64,000 nucleotides of DNA from NCBI GenBank assembly GCA_021234155.1, contig JAJEKV010000021.1:12397760-12461759 (forward strand), given 5' to 3'. Position 1 is the stretch's first letter. Each line of letters opens with the position of its first letter. Below the pieces are notes generated by a model. The model did not search any database. It was given only the letters and a program-made list of their open reading frames with translations, and had not been told where the DNA came from. The DNA is from Isoetes taiwanensis (Eukaryota; Streptophyta; Lycopodiopsida; Isoetales; Isoetaceae). A program made the translations under genes and the position numbers. This document shows, one piece after another, positions 1 to 12,480 of the stretch.

Positions 1-45
1 TGGGCCTTCTGTCTTAATCTTCAAAAAGGGGTACTCATCAATGCC

Positions 46-1914
46 ATGTATTGGCTTAATTTCCCTTACATAATGATAGAATGTGGCAGTCAAAGAACAA
101 CAAATTACCTTCTCAAACTTGGCACCCTTACCTTTGAGTCCTATCATATGACCCTCCTAAAATGGGATCCTAAACTGAGCTTAGAAAGCATGCAAAATTT
201 CTGCGGTGGCTTCCACTACCTTGCGTGGTTTAAACCCAATATAATCGGAATGAGGAATGTTTCGATCTTCTGCTCAAATCTATTGGCACATACATTTGCA
301 CCGACACTCCCCTTACAGCATCTCCTAGAGCTTTTGTTCAACTTGACTTATCCAAAATTTCCCTACCTCCATTCCCTTCACTGATGCCTTTGGCCAAATT
401 TCTTATCTATATCTGAGATGGTCTGGTTTACCTCCTCAATGCCAAAATTGTCTGAAGAGGCATTTCTGGTACAATGATTGTTCAGTAAACTCTAGGTCGA
501 GTGTGGATGGTAACAGGAATCTCAGATGGAAACCGGCCACCAGAGCTACGTAAACAAACTGTGTTTAATGAGGTACACATATCCGAAATCGTGAATCTCG
601 TGCATGACCGACATACAAGTCAACAGGATCAAGGTCATATTTGGCATAGAGTCAATGGAAGCAAGAAAGGAATCAGGAATAAGCAACTTCAAAAATCGCT
701 CTTCTCGTGATCTCAAATAAGGGATAACCATGTGACATTATCTTATACTCAAAAGGCAGCTGTTGATAAGAATAACTGCTCGGCAGTTAAAGTTTTGAAA
801 AACTTTGAAAGAAATAGGGACAAAGGGAAAGCTCCAGCTTATCATGCTGACTCATCAACAGGAATTCTCCACAATGTCCTGAACAATGTGATGGATGAGT
901 CCAGGCAAAACACTTTCAACTTATCTGGACAATCAGCTCAAGATAAAGGTAAGAGTGTTCCATTAATTAATAAAGGCCATACTAGTCAGAAACCAGCCAT
1001 TCTCAAAGGTTTGAGAATATGTGATCAAATATTGGCAGACAACTACACCATTAATGCTAAGGGTGGTTCTAAAAATATGAGTTCCAAAATTCCAATACCT
1101 TTGCACACTGCTTCTAATGACATTCATAATGGTACCGGCCAACTCACTACTAAACCTCCGGCAGCCTTGCAAAACTCGTGATAATGCATCAACATACAAA
1201 TCTAAAAATGCAATCCACTTGGCTCCATCAAATCGCTTGGCTCCTCCAACTCAAGAAAATGCTACAAAAGAGCCGGATCAAATAGCACCAACGAAGGGAC
1301 TTTCAAACTTACAGTCCAATCAAGTCGACACTAACTGAGGACAAAATTGATTGTTACAATCAATTCCGTGTACTTGCTACTTTGAATGTTGAACAAAATG
1401 TAGACTTTTTATTGAGCAAGACAGTAGACAAAATTGGACATGAAAATCCTTCATTTCCCATCATAAACAATTCTGACAGCCAGCCTCCATTACTAGACTC
1501 ATTAATTGACCTTGATAATTTGCCCTCTTCCATACCAAACACCCCTTCTCCCATCTCCAAAGAAATTGCACACCAATTGGCAACCTTAGAAGATGGTTTG
1601 CTCCAAGTCTCCAACAGTCAAAGTTCTCCTACTCCAACAAATTGAAGAGGATATGGTTCATGAGACACCAAGCCAAGTTAGGGATACAGCCAGATGGGGG
1701 CTCGATGGCACATGGCATTGCCCGATACACAAACTTGGACAACTCAAATGAAGAGATTAATGAAGATGCTTCAAAAAGGCAAGTACCTCTCTACTATAAC
1801 TCAAGTGAAATTGATGACTTAGAAGATTCTTTCAATATGTTCGAATTTGTTCCTGGTGGGTGTTCTGACAATGACAGTGAGAGTGACAAGGAAAACTGGG
1901 GAAAGGAAAATTAG
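46..1914 (+). pseudogene. LINE ORF1 (nucleic-acid-binding, gag-like) remnant
   Basis: Frame pieces at 46-384, 732-1181, 1382-1645 and 1642-1914 together resemble the first ORF of plant L1 elements: an N-terminal region like DUF4283 followed by a Cys/His knuckle and a long Ser/Pro/Asn-rich linker. The knuckle at about 430-490 reads C-x2-C-x3-H-x5-C. The usual form is C-x2-C-x4-H-x4-C, so the His is displaced by one residue while total length is kept. The product would bind element RNA in the RNP. Several stops and frame changes make it non-functional. Confidence 0.6.
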
Positions 1915-2100
1915 CTTAACATTTCCCATGGCACTAATAAGTCTATTTCTGATTCCAAATCTAAAAGAAAGAAGAAAACCTCATCAAAGACTGGTAATCA
2001 ACTTTGTCTCCACAAAACTCCTGCTGGAAATACTAGGAGCAAGAAGAATAGGAGAAGATAATTTCCTTCTTTCTTTCTCTCTGACCCATTCCTCATCTTT

Positions 2101-3371
2101 ATGAAGATAATTACCTGGAACCTTAGGGGGATCAAAGGCCTTATCACGAGAAGGAGAGCCATCTCAGCTCATAATCTATAAGTCGACATTATTATGCTCC
2201 AGAAACTAAATTGCCAAAATTTGAGAGTTCAAATTTATCTCGAGTGGATTTTCCTCGCTCTTCTTCCATTTGGATTGAAGCCAATGGTACTAGTGGTGGA
2301 TTAGCCATTATTTGGAAGTCTTTGACTCAAGTCTCCTTTTTTAACAGCCCAAGTAGATGTTGGCAAGCTGTTATTTTTAAAATTAATAACTCTAATTTTG
2401 GAGTTGTTAATGTTTATGCCCCAACTTGCCCCAAGGAGAGAGAATTTATTTGGCCTGAAATTAACTCTTGGATCTCGTCTCAGCCACATATGAATTGGGT
2501 TGTCTCTGGAGATTTCAACAATACTCCAAGTGGGATATGAAGTTAGGTAACAAAATTAATATGTCCTCCATCGAAAGAGCCAATTGGAATTTTTTTTTAT
2601 CTCGATAATAATCTTATTCATGTCCCTTCTTCAACTTCAAACTTCACCTGGACAAATAAGCAAAAAAATTCCAAAAGGGTTTACTGTGCATTAGACAGGT
2701 TTTATGTATCAAACTCTTCAGGGTCTTTTTGGGATAACTGTTATGTGATTAGTGACGAGGCCATCTCCATTTCGGATCATCAGCCTCAATTTCTTCACAC
2801 TACTCATCTGCTTAATCTGCCTAAGGATGGGAACACTCCTTTCAAATTCAATTGCTCCCTTCTCCACAATGAGCATTTCTGTCTAGACTTCAAGAATTTT
2901 TATTTGAACATGCAACAAGGGCAGAATGATTTTAATACTTCTATTGGCTCTCATTCTATGAAAAACTTTTACTCCAAGATTAAGCAAATTAAATCCTGGA
3001 TTAAGAATTGGTCGAAGTCTTCCTTTAAAGAGAGATCTAGACATAAGGAAAATCTTCTTGCTCAAATGAGGGATATTAGATCTCATCTCCAGAGTGATCC
3101 TCATAATCCCAATCTTCAAATTGGTGAGGAGATTCTAGAGAACCAAATTAAATCTATTGAAGAGTCTGAGGCCAAGAGCTATGCTATCAAATGCAGAATC
3201 AAATATAATAAGGAAATGGATATTGGTAGCTCTAAATTTTTTTACAGGACTGCCAAGAACAGAATGTTAAATAACTCGATTGTGCAGGTCCAGTCTGAGA
3301 ATGGCATTACCATTGACACTCCTTCTGAGATTAAGAAATTCTTTCATGATCGTATGCTCTCTTTTCGTTGA
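2101..3371 (+). pseudogene. LINE ORF2 N-terminal part: AP-type endonuclease
   Basis: The start at 2101 gives the typical opening of plant L1 endonucleases (M-K-I-I-T-W-N-L-R-G). A split L-Q/E-T-K-L motif follows near 2195-2215, then V-V-S-G-D-F-N near 2505-2520 and S-D-H-Q near 2775. These are hallmark positions of the exonuclease-endonuclease-phosphatase fold that nicks target DNA. The frame is broken at least at about 2200, 2540 and 2745. The 2745-3371 segment continues into the linker before the reverse transcriptase. Confidence 0.85.
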
Positions 3372-5330
3372 CAAACCCGATTGCTCTAATGTTTGCCTTT
3401 AAAAGTGAGAGTTCATTTCTCGATAAAACCAGATTATTCCAAATAATCAAAGTCTTATGGATGACTCTATTGTCGCTCTTCCTCCGAACCTGAGATCTAT
3501 AGTGTCCTCATGAGCTTTACTAAAGGGAAATCTCCGTGTCCCGATGGCATTCCACCGAATTTTATTTGCATTTCGGGAATTACTAAAAGAGGATATTGTG
3601 AATCTTGTTCATGGCTTCGGAAGGCGTGATCATCTTCACTCTTCCATCTCTCTTGGATTCATCACCTTAATCCCTAAAGTTGATAAGCCTGTCTCCTTTT
3701 GATTGGAGACCCATCTCGCCACTAATTCAACTTACAAGCTTTGTGCAAAGATCATTGCCAACGAGTCAAGCCTTTTCTCCGTAAGCATATTGACATGAAA
3801 CAACCGCTTTTTGCCAAACGATTTATTCTTGATAACTACATTATTGCTATGGAGGGTTTGCATTGGAACAAGGTCTCCTCTCTAAATGTATTCTTCTTAA
3901 GCTTGACTTTAAAAGAGCCTTCGATTCTCATTAACCTGAATTTTCTCGAATTTGCTCTGACCAAAATTGGCTTCAATTCCAAAATCATTTCCCTTATATT
4001 TGGTCTAAATTCCATGGCCAACTCCTCAGTTCTTATTAATGGTTCACCTTCCAATTTCTTCAAGCTTGCTAGAGGGGTCAGACAGGGCTGTCCATTAGCT
4101 CCTTACCTTTTTTTAGTGGTGGCTGAATTGCTTACCAAGGCAGTTGATTTCAATCAGGACTGTGGCAAAATAAAAGGTCTCGATCTCCCTGACAATAAGG
4201 GTAGTTTAATCATCTCTCAATATGCAGATGACTCCTTTGCTTTCTTAGACTCCAGTCCTGACAATATTACCAATTTCCTGAGCACCATTGAGTTATTCTC
4301 AGCTGCCTCTGGCATTTATCTGAACATTACTAAGAGTGTTATCATTGGAGATTCCAACCAAGATTCTTTATGTGGTATCAAGGTTCTAAATGAAATGCAA
4401 GCTACCAAGCTCCTAGGTATGCCTTTGTCTTTGAATCCTAATATTAAGGGGTTATGGGATCCTATTTTGCAGAGAATCAGGAAAAAATTGAACATCTTTA
4501 GAAACACTCTTTCCCTGGCTGGTAGAACATTAATTGCAAACTCTGAACGGCCAGCATCTCACATATATTTCTCCTCTGCTCTAGTGGCCCCTAAATATAT
4601 TTATAATGAGCTAGAGAAGACTATTAGAAATTTTATCTGGAATGGTAATCACTCTGTCAATTGGGACACTCTAACTCGATCCAAAAGTGATGGTGGATTA
4701 GGCTGCAAAAATTTATATCTTCAAGCTTGTGCTCTGGCTGGTAAGTTCATCCGAGAACTTTGGCGGTGTAACACTTCGATTGCCTCCATTTTCATTAGAT
4801 ATTGGATCTCTTGTTCTTATCCCCAGGGGCATCCTTCCATTAAGCACTCTTTGCCTGAGTCAGCCTTCTGCAACATACATCCAGGTAGAAATACATCCTC
4901 CCTCATGCATAACTTAATCAAAGCTTGGAATGTTATTCAAAACTGCTTTGAGGGTCCTGATCTACAAGAGCATAACATGCAATCCTCCCTTTTCTGGTCT
5001 CCTGGCTTCAAAGATTCTGATGGTAATCTTTTGGCTTTGAAGCATCCTAAGGCTTACAGGAAGTGGAGCTCCTATGGAATCATTTCTGTCAAGAATCTCT
5101 TCAATAATGGTCAGTTAATTACATGGACAAATTTAAGGAGGCTAATAGGTGGCACCTCGACTGATAAAATTATTTTCTTCCATTTCAAGAATATCCTTGC
5201 TCAATGTACTAATCTTCATAGCTGTGATAACAGTCTGCTCTGGAAAATATATGGTAATAGTACATACAAGGTCAAGAAGGTATATGCCAAAATTAATTAC
5301 AAGGCCTCTCCCCGTGGAAAGCCGTAACGA
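3372..5330 (+). pseudogene. LINE ORF2 reverse transcriptase
   Basis: The region begins with a K-S-P-C-P-D-G-I-P-P-N motif near 3527 and continues in a 528-residue frame (3741-5327). That frame has A-R-G-V-R-Q-G-C-P-L-A-P near 4068 and the catalytic Y-A-D-D at 4221-4232, followed by the G-I-Y-L-N and L-L-G-M-P-L motifs typical of plant L1 RT. RT copies element RNA at the nicked target. The pieces upstream of 3741 are out of frame, so no full ORF2 exists. Confidence 0.92.
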
Positions 5331-6184
5331 AATGGTCTATCTCTCAGATGAGTGTAAAACTTTATTCGAAAACACGGAAATCTTATCGCCTCAAAAGTCA
5401 ACTATTTCATCCTGGTTGATTGCTCAAAATAGTCTTCCTAATCTTGCCTCCCTATCTAAGAGAAATCCAAATATTGCTCCAAATTTTGTCAATCAAACCG
5501 CCATCAAGATGAAACTTTGCAACATATTTTTAATTGTCCTAAATTGGCTACATTTTGGAATTGGTTTTACAAGAATTTGATCAATATTTCAATGTCAATA
5601 TTCGAGGTAATTTGCTACTGAGTATTCAAAGTAATGATGCTTTCAAAAAATACCGCCATGTTTATCGCCCTATGGAGTATTTGGAAATCCGTAAACGTGG
5701 ATTATTTATGGTCATAAAAATTTCTCATCTTTCTCGATCAAGAAGAGTTTCCAACACTAGATTTAGAAGCTTATGTTATCGCTCACAAGAGTAAATATGT
5801 CGACACCTATGATAGAAATTGGGACCAAATTGGTAATTTCTTTAGTGGCTTCAATATATTTGTTTCAAATTTACATGTAGTCAATTCTAATGCTCCTTTC
5901 TCGATTTTTGGATAGAATATCTTGAATTTCTAAGAGGTGAGGGCAAGAACAAGTTTGACTCTATGCCGAGCTACCATGAAGCCACCCCAGTACTACAACA
6001 ACACGGGTGTTACAGATCTGCTGACCACAGGGCCGATGCATCGAGGATGATATCAAGTCGCACGAGGTCGGGGAGGAATAGCAAAGGAGAAATCTTGGGC
6101 CAAAATCTATTGCAGGTGGAGGTTGTGCAGATGTACCGCCTCTTCAACTTTATTTTTATGTATCACTATTCCTTGGACAGATAG
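5149..6184 (+). pseudogene. LINE ORF2 C-terminal zinc-finger/RVT region
   Basis: Downstream of the RT, overlapping frames at 5149-5580 and 5555-5794 contain the F-W-N-W and A-L-W-S-I-W-K-S type motifs that end the zf-RVT region of plant L1 ORF2. An RNase H domain may have followed: a short G-R-G-G-I-A-K-E stretch near 6065 is only suggestive. From 6184 to the poly(A) the sequence is noncoding or too decayed to read. Confidence 0.6.
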
Positions 6185-6850
6185 GCGGTTGAGCAGATAT
6201 AGAGAGTTGTATTACTCTCATAAGATGTTAGCGTGCACCTTTATGGTACTCTCTACCGATTTTGATGGGGAAGGAGGATATACATCACTTGCTCATGGAA
6301 AGTGGATCCGAAAGTATAACAGCTTATAAGTTTGGAAATGCATAAGGGCTTTTATTGGGTGTACAAATGTAATTTTCGACCACATCATGCACCAATGACT
6401 CGCAATTTCCTCGAGGAGAAACCTCATTCTTCATCTCATCCTCCATACATTAAACCACAAATCATGAACCGGGCCATATCTGGCACGATGCTCAATAATT
6501 TGTCTTCTTTGTTTAACATCAAACTTAGGTACTTGGAAAGTTATAAGGTTTTTGCGTGTGTGTTTCTCGATCTCATTGTTGGAATCTGGATCAGTATAAA
6601 ATGGAGCTCTCTCATAGGGGGCAAAGCAGAACTTTATATACATTTTGACAACTCCACTGATCTGCTACTATATTTTGATCTGGTTGCTATTCTTATTGCA
6701 ACTATTATTTTCTTTTTGGGATTACTATACCAAATCCTTTGCTAATGTGGAATTTTCCATTCCCTTTAGTAAGACTATTGTATGGCTTTAATTAATTAAT
6801 GGAAAAAACATCTCTCACCTTCAAAAAAAAAAAAAAAAAAAAAAAAAAAA

Positions 6851-7033
6851 GATATGACGAAAACATGTTAGTCGAAACTCAAAGTGAATGTTAAGAATAC
6901 TATCCTATTCTCACTTATCCTTTTTCGTGGATAACTATGCGTAAGCCGTCAGACAATTACCCAATAGCTATATCCCATTGGACTTGTCCAAATACAAGCC
7001 CTTGATTATAACACCAAGGATGATTGCACAAAA
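6851..7033. other. Spacer between LINE poly(A) and duplicated ERF arm
   Basis: About 180 bases of unique AT-rich sequence between the LINE tail and the point where similarity to the right inverted arm begins. No gene or element is recognised here. Confidence 0.5.
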
Positions 7034-7495
7034 AGGGGGAAATGCTACAAAGATATCAAAGCAGCTACCTTGTATCTTCTATCGTGGCTAAACCCTTTTC
7101 CCATCCTTTATGGAGTATTAGTATAAAGGATAAGAACAATGGACCTTTGATAGACAAGATGATGAGGCACTTGCTAGAAACAACCACCTATTAAGTGTAA
7201 ACAACTGTAAGTATAAATAAATTTAAGTGAATCTAACAATTGAATGCAAATTTGCAAGATGCAACTGAACATAAATAGAAAAGAATTTAATCAGATCTAA
7301 GTACAAAAAGACAAAATAGAAGGTGGAGTCTCAAGTTGCAAGCAGAAAACAACAAGTAAATCTAACATTTGACAACAACATAAACATAGCTAATTTCAAG
7401 TGGCACTAAGTGGGCAAAAGTAACTTTTTCCCAAGTTCACAAACAGATGACATGAACCTGAAGTTCCACTTGAAGTGAGAACCTAGAAAAGGACC

Positions 7496-8276
7496 TTACA
7501 TGCTCCAAAGGTGGCCTCTATTTCTTTTTTTCATTTTGCCACCTGTGTGAGGATTAAGAAGCATCTCATCTAGCAAAAGTCCCTCTTCTGAACTAAAGCC
7601 TTGGCACTGTGTATTAACATCTGGCCTCTTTGATATCCTACCCTCCATGCCAAACTGTTGCATTCTTGCAATGTGGATAACTTTGGCATCAAGGGCTAAA
7701 GAATCATCCATCTCATGTGACCAAAGATGGTCTTGATTGGCATCATCATGGGGCCAGCAAAAGTTGAGTTTGGCTCTTGATCCTTTGATCCGAACCGCAG
7801 CGGCATCGTAAGCTCGAGCAGCCTCTTCGGCAGTTTTGTATGTTCCAAGCCATACCCTGCTTCCCTTCTTAGGATCCCTGATTCCAGCTACCCATTTTCC
7901 AGGCCTTCTCTGCCTCACTCCACGATAGGGATTGGTAGCACTTGAAGTTCTCAAGCTGCTATCTTCTGCTGCAATGCAAATATACATATACAATATAGCA
8001 GATGAAAGGTATGGTCTTTGAAGAGAAAAAAATGATTGGAAATAAGTTAGAATATTGCTTACCATGTTGGGCAGAGGAAGAGGCTTTTGATTTCTCGTGG
8101 GTTTTTATGCTCTTCAAAGTATCAGCATCAGGCTGCGCGACTGAGCAGTCAAGCAAGAAGTCTGGACTGAAAATGTCGTGAAGATCGGGCTGAAGATCTT
8201 CGAGGTGAAGGGCAAGGGCAGGGTCATCAAGATCAAGATCAAAATCGACATCAAAGTCAAGCTGGAGATCGCCCAT
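7496..8276 (-). CDS. AP2/ERF transcription factor, left copy (two exons)
   Basis: Spliced CDS: exon 1 8276-8063, intron 8062-7969 (GT-AG), exon 2 7968-7496, giving 228 residues. An in-frame ATG at 8309 would add 11 residues but overlaps a TATA-like TATAAAT. The N-terminus is strongly acidic (alternating D/L) and contains L-A-L-H-L, which fits the LxLxL EAR-repressor pattern. Exon 2 encodes a full AP2 domain starting Y-R-G-V-R-Q-R and including W-V-A-G-I-R-D-P and W-L-G-T-Y, with A and D at the positions typical of ERF rather than DREB types, so a GCC-box-like target is expected. One intron before the AP2 domain recalls group VII ERFs, but the N-terminal MCGG motif of that group is absent. The product should act in the nucleus. 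Intact. Confidence 0.88.
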
Positions 8277-8307
8277 CTTAGAGCAAGAGGCAAAATACGG
8301 AATGGTC

Positions 8308-8314
8308 ATTTATA
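8308..8314 (-). promoter_or_regulatory. TATA-like box overlapping the upstream ATG
   Basis: TATAAAT on the minus strand lies 32 bases before the ATG at 8276, and the upstream ATG at 8309 sits inside it. The same arrangement is kept in the right copy (45527-45533). If it is a working TATA box, only the second ATG could be translated, with an almost absent 5' UTR. Confidence 0.4.
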
Positions 8315-8337
8315 AGCGCGACTGGGTCGTGGGAGCG

Positions 8338-8545
8338 GGCGGAAATCCGGAGGGCAAAGCGGGCGTCCGGCAGGTCACTAGAAGCTTCCGCGATATGATC
8401 GGAGATGAATCATATGCTAAACGTGTTTGAACAAAGAAGCTTCCGCGATATGATTGGTCATATGTTCGACGTGTTAAATGATTGTTTCCGAGCAGGCAGA
8501 AATCCGGAGGGCAAAGCGCGCGCCAGAAGCTTCCGCGATATGGCC
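8338..8545. repeat. Expanded promoter repeat in left ERF copy
   Basis: The phrase agaagcttccgcgatatg occurs three times (near 8380, 8435 and 8526), and a GC-rich ggagggcaaagcg unit occurs twice (near 8350 and 8507). The right copy has a single unit here, so this is a local tandem expansion in the proximal promoter of the left ERF gene only. Confidence 0.75.
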
Positions 8546-8582
8546 CTCCGTGAAAACGCAAAAACTGGTCCTGCCACATCAT

Positions 8583-8600
8583 CACGTGGGCCTCCACGTG
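8583..8600 (-). promoter_or_regulatory. Paired G-boxes (CACGTG x2)
   Basis: Two perfect CACGTG hexamers at 8583-8588 and 8595-8600, six bases apart, about 300 bases upstream of the ERF start. The same pair with the same spacing is kept in the right copy. G-boxes bind bZIP and bHLH factors and are typical of ABA- or light-responsive promoters. Conservation between copies is seen; function is inferred. Confidence 0.6.
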
Positions 8601-9313
8601 GTGCCCCTGATGTAAAGTTTTGGCTCTTCCATCCACCATATGCACTCCCCCATACCACCATTGCACCCCTCCTTCATCCTCACACACATCCAACATCGAC
8701 CGGATTTACCCTGACCTTCGCCCCTTCCACACCCCCGATCTCCTCCCATCTCCTAGCCCATCTGTCCATCAACTCCTCCCAGAATCACCCTCTCGTCTCT
8801 AGGAATTTCAGCACATTCTTTCCTCTTCCAACCCCGTATGGCCTCCTCGATGTTTACATGATAGCGCGTAATGGTCGGTACAGGCCCCCTCTCAAGTAAC
8901 ACAAGCATAGAGTATAAATGGTACTACATGTCCTCTCAAGTAACAGCACACAGATGTCGTACTGCCAGGAAAGAAGTTTATTCTTTTCTATGTTTCCAAA
9001 GTCGTACAATCACGATTCTTTGCTAACATGGGTGCCCATTTAAAGTTCCATACCATGTCGTCCATCTAGTAGGTTTTCAAATTCTGGAATCATCAAACTC
9101 CTTCCTCGAATCATCCAGCTCCTCATTTTATAATGATGTACAATCACAAAATCAGGTCCCCCATTTCGGGTACCTGCTCTTGGCTGACTGATTGTAGGGC
9201 CTGGGAAAATGGAGCCGTGATTTTCATAATACTTCTATTTATCAATGAGATAATCAAGGATTTTTGTACGATCGTGTTGCTTTCTCAGTACATAGGTAAT
9301 CAAATTGCTTTTT

Positions 9314-9321
9314 CATGCATG
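9314..9321 (-). promoter_or_regulatory. RY-type CATGCATG element in ERF upstream region
   Basis: An eight-base palindrome CATGCATG, conserved in the right arm at 44595-44602. RY elements are bound by B3-domain factors. With only two recent copies to compare, conservation is weak support for function. Confidence 0.35.
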
Positions 9322-9484
9322 CAAAGTTTCTATGCAATCTACTTTCATGGCCATTCAATTAGTAACCAAACATCAACCCTGCATCGTAGGATGCCTAATC
9401 CTCGAGAACCTCATGTTGAATATAAGATTCTTTGTTCCATGGAGATCAAAGCATTAATGTATGAAGGACGAATCCATACAAAAT

Positions 9485-11520
9485 TTGAGATTGTCCTGTG
9501 AGAAAAGTAACAGTCCTGGGCACTTGATGGGCCAATATACTTATTTATTATTTACTTAAATATATCATGCTTGACATGCATATAATATAGGCCTCATATA
9601 AGCAAGGGTTTTGCCTTTTATTAGAAAATAGATTTTTGAATGTTGTGCTAATTAAAGAGGATATTTGGAAAAGTTTTTTGGAAACTTTGAGGCTTTGTTA
9701 GAGCAAACTTTTGCATAGGAAAAAGTTTTTTGGGGAGCAGAGTTTTTGCAGAGAAGGATTGAATTGGAGAACCGAGCATGCAAGGCCTTGGAGATCGCAT
9801 GAAGATTGGTATCAAGTGTTTTCTTTCAGGTGGGGTTTTTCACCGATCTATTTGTGATTTCATAGGCTGTGATCATATTCAAGCATGCTATTGTATTGAA
9901 TGAAAAAGAGGATCAACGGTTAAGTTTCCTATGACATAGTAGTATATGTGTGTAAGCTTTTGAGCTATAGTTGAGATATTTGGAAGGAAGAGAAGAAGCA
10001 TGAATCTTGTGGGGAACATGCCGAATTTGGGCTGGATGTGGTTGAAATTGCAGGGAAAGGAAGGAAGGAAGGAAGGAAGGAAGGAAGGAAGGAAGAAAGG
10101 GTTGATTTGAGGTCGATTTGGTGAATATGAGCAATCAATGCCTTGAGAATCTTCTCCGATGATACCGGATTTTGAACGGCTTGCTTTTTGTTGGTTATAT
10201 TTGCTCTTGTCTTACTTGTGTCTTTTTTTCATTGTCTTGTTAAGACATTGATATTTAAATGTAAATAAATATACAAGGAGTCCAAAGGAAAAAAATGGAA
10301 GTATCAAGGGGCTTGGATATAGCAAGGACCCTTTGTCGAGAAAATATAGGCGAAGCTGCAAGAGATTTGGGTAAAACACAAAGGACGAAAATATGTAAGA
10401 AGTTGAATTTTTTTGAATAACACGTAACAAAGAATAATATATAATTAAGATTAAGAAGTCTAAAAGATTTGAAAGTTGGTATTTCTTGGCTCGTGGAGAT
10501 GGAACTCTTATTAATTGTGTCAAATTGATTGTTAGCTAAGGAATTGAGTTTTTATTATGAAATAATAAAAACCATAGGTAAGGGATCTAATATCGATATT
10601 GGCATGAGATTGATTCTAGACATGTTTTAAGATTGAGATGAGTCCACAAAGGTACAAAGAGAGCCATATGAAACTTGGGGATTTTGAATATGGCATGGAG
10701 CATGGCTAGCCAAAAATATGTAACTGTAAGTTGTCTACAAGAGCCTCATAGCTAATGGATTCCATGTATAAACTGATTTACGATATTTCATTCTTTATGG
10801 GGGAGATGGCCATGGTATATTCATATAAAGAGGTTAGTATCTCTATGCCTCTTGTTGTAAGTGATGCCAATTGGGATTCCACCTAGAACCACAACACTCC
10901 TATCACCTGAAATAAAAGCTAAAATTGCTAATGATTGAACATTTCTGACTGAGAGAAGGAACATTCCAGAATTCCATCCTCACCAAAACCCTCGCTGCCA
11001 ACATCTTGTTTTAACTTGCATTGAACGAATTGCTTTTCTATATTCTTACCATTGCCTTGGCATTTGCATTTTGATTATAGATGTAGGCTCCCTTTCAAGC
11101 ATTCTGGTGTTGCCTAGTTTGAAACTAAAGAATGCTTATAGCTACTGAAAGATGCTTTGGAACTGATTAGATTCCCCTTATAAAATATGGTTAATGCACA
11201 CGTCACAAATTGAGAGGGCATAAACCAAAGTTGGCACATCCTGGTTTTTGGAAAAGACACAATTTATTGTGGCACAATTGATTTCATTACAACAATAAAG
11301 TAACAAGTAAACCGTTAAGACCATTGCTCCCAAAATTCTTACCCAATGGAACATCATAGACGATATGAAAAACAGTTGTCTTCGATGAAGTTCTAAGCTA
11401 TAAGAGAGTTATGATGTACCTCGTCACAAACTCGCCAGAATTCATGTTCAGAATTCATGTTCAGAATTTCATTCGGAATACATGCATATGTTGATCAAAC
11501 GGTTAGTATTGTGTTTTGCG
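9485..11520. other. Non-genic stretch with (AAGG)n microsatellite
   Basis: No coding signal was found. A pure AAGG tract at about 10057-10095 and a short duplication of agaattcatgttc near 11443-11465 are the only structures seen. The minus-strand frames at 9913-10134 and 10212-10523 come from low-complexity sequence. Confidence 0.5.
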
Positions 11521-11718
11521 TCAACCATTTGTTGCCATCTGCAAATCATCAGCTTCGCTGTCATCCATCAGGTCCTGTCCTGAACCAGGAACAGCCCAAG
11601 CAACTAATTTGCACAGTTTCTTCTCCAAGCTCCTTCTAAAATTGGTAGTTTGCCCAGCTCCATATTTTGTCCGCATGACTGTTTTTTTGAAGACCTCAAT
11701 AGTAACTGCAGATTGTCC
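11521..11718 (-). CDS. Possible terminal exon of an unrecognised gene
   Basis: A minus-strand frame of about 65 codons starts just after a good acceptor (a pyrimidine-rich stretch ending in ttgcag near 11719) and runs to a stop at 11521. It has a mixed basic body and an acidic, Asp-rich C-terminus. Its composition looks like real coding sequence and it fits a last exon, but I do not recognise the family. No convincing upstream exon is seen between 11720 and 12850, so it may be a relic. Confidence 0.35.
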   Translation of the reverse strand, partial: GQSAVTIEVFKKTVMRTKYGAGQTTNFRRSLEKKLCKLVAWAVPGSGQDLMDDSEADDLQMATNG

Positions 11719-12480
11719 TGCAATTGAGAGATACAATCAGATCCAAAAGCTCCAATTATCCATGAACATATTCCGTGTGACTTGCAGATTTATCAGCAAG
11801 AGCGCAAATTTATACATACTATGATATAATTGAGATTATTAGACCGTTGTTATTTTACTCTTGCCATGATTTTATTGGCGATCTAAGGTGTGTATATGAG
11901 TTTTCTGTTCTTTATAATCTAACAAAGTTAATCTTGTTCTTAAGCTTTGCATAGCTTTGTAAACCCGTTCCCTACTTCAGCCTGATTAGTATATATATTT
12001 ACAACATAAAAAGCTTCTAGTTGTTGCAACTAGTAGTTCAGAAGAGTTTTACAAGCTGCATTAATGCAATATACAAATATTAAGTACTAGAAACTCCCGC
12101 TAACCTCTCATTCATTCACAGGAAACCAAAGCAACAAACAATTAATAAAACACCCTTTGGCCCAATTAATTAATCACAGGAGGCCCAATTAATAAAACAC
12201 CCTTTGGCAATCTAGCTCCTAGGCTTCGAAAATTTGATGTCCCCTTAAGACATAAAACAATCTGTAACATGTTACATCACACTATTTTTAGTTTTACTAA
12301 ACTACAAGAGAACTGAATATTCATCTACACTTTGTTAAAACAAAAAATATAAGATTCATCTGCCTTCTATAAGATGCAATTTTATACATGATATCAGATG
12401 TTCAAATCAAACAATAGAATTATTACAGCCTAACCTAAAGGTTTAACAAGGGATCTGGCATCCAAAGTTGAAGTGCAAAA
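11719..12480. other. AT-rich noncoding stretch
   Basis: AT-rich sequence without a coding frame. Near 12130-12205 the phrase aacaccctttggc and its cccaattaat neighbour are directly repeated. Nothing else is recognised. Confidence 0.4.

Larger units (their letters stand above)
1..6850 (+). mobile_element. L1-type LINE, 5' end outside window, decayed
   Basis: A non-LTR retrotransposon on the plus strand. In order it shows an ORF1 remnant with a zinc-knuckle-like motif, an endonuclease, a reverse transcriptase with a Y-A-D-D box, a C-terminal zinc-finger/RVT region, a 3' UTR, and an uninterrupted run of 28 A at 6823-6850. Frameshifts and stops break every domain, so it is an old dead copy. The 5' end is beyond base 1, so its target-site duplication cannot be tested. 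Confidence 0.9.
7034..9484 (-). repeat. Left arm of large inverted duplication (ERF segment)
   Basis: Read on the minus strand, this segment matches 44434-46753 from upstream flank through promoter, both exons, intron and 3' flank, with only scattered substitutions and small indels. Both match ends can be read directly: left limit near the run aaggggga at 7034, right limit near 9484. The left arm is longer mainly because of an internal expansion in the proximal promoter (8338-8540). Confidence 0.9.

Noticed and set aside
9133-9501. 122-residue plus-strand frame matched by a minus-strand frame at 44454-44708
   Set aside because: The match reflects the inverted duplication of ERF upstream DNA; the frame breaks in the second copy and has no domain.
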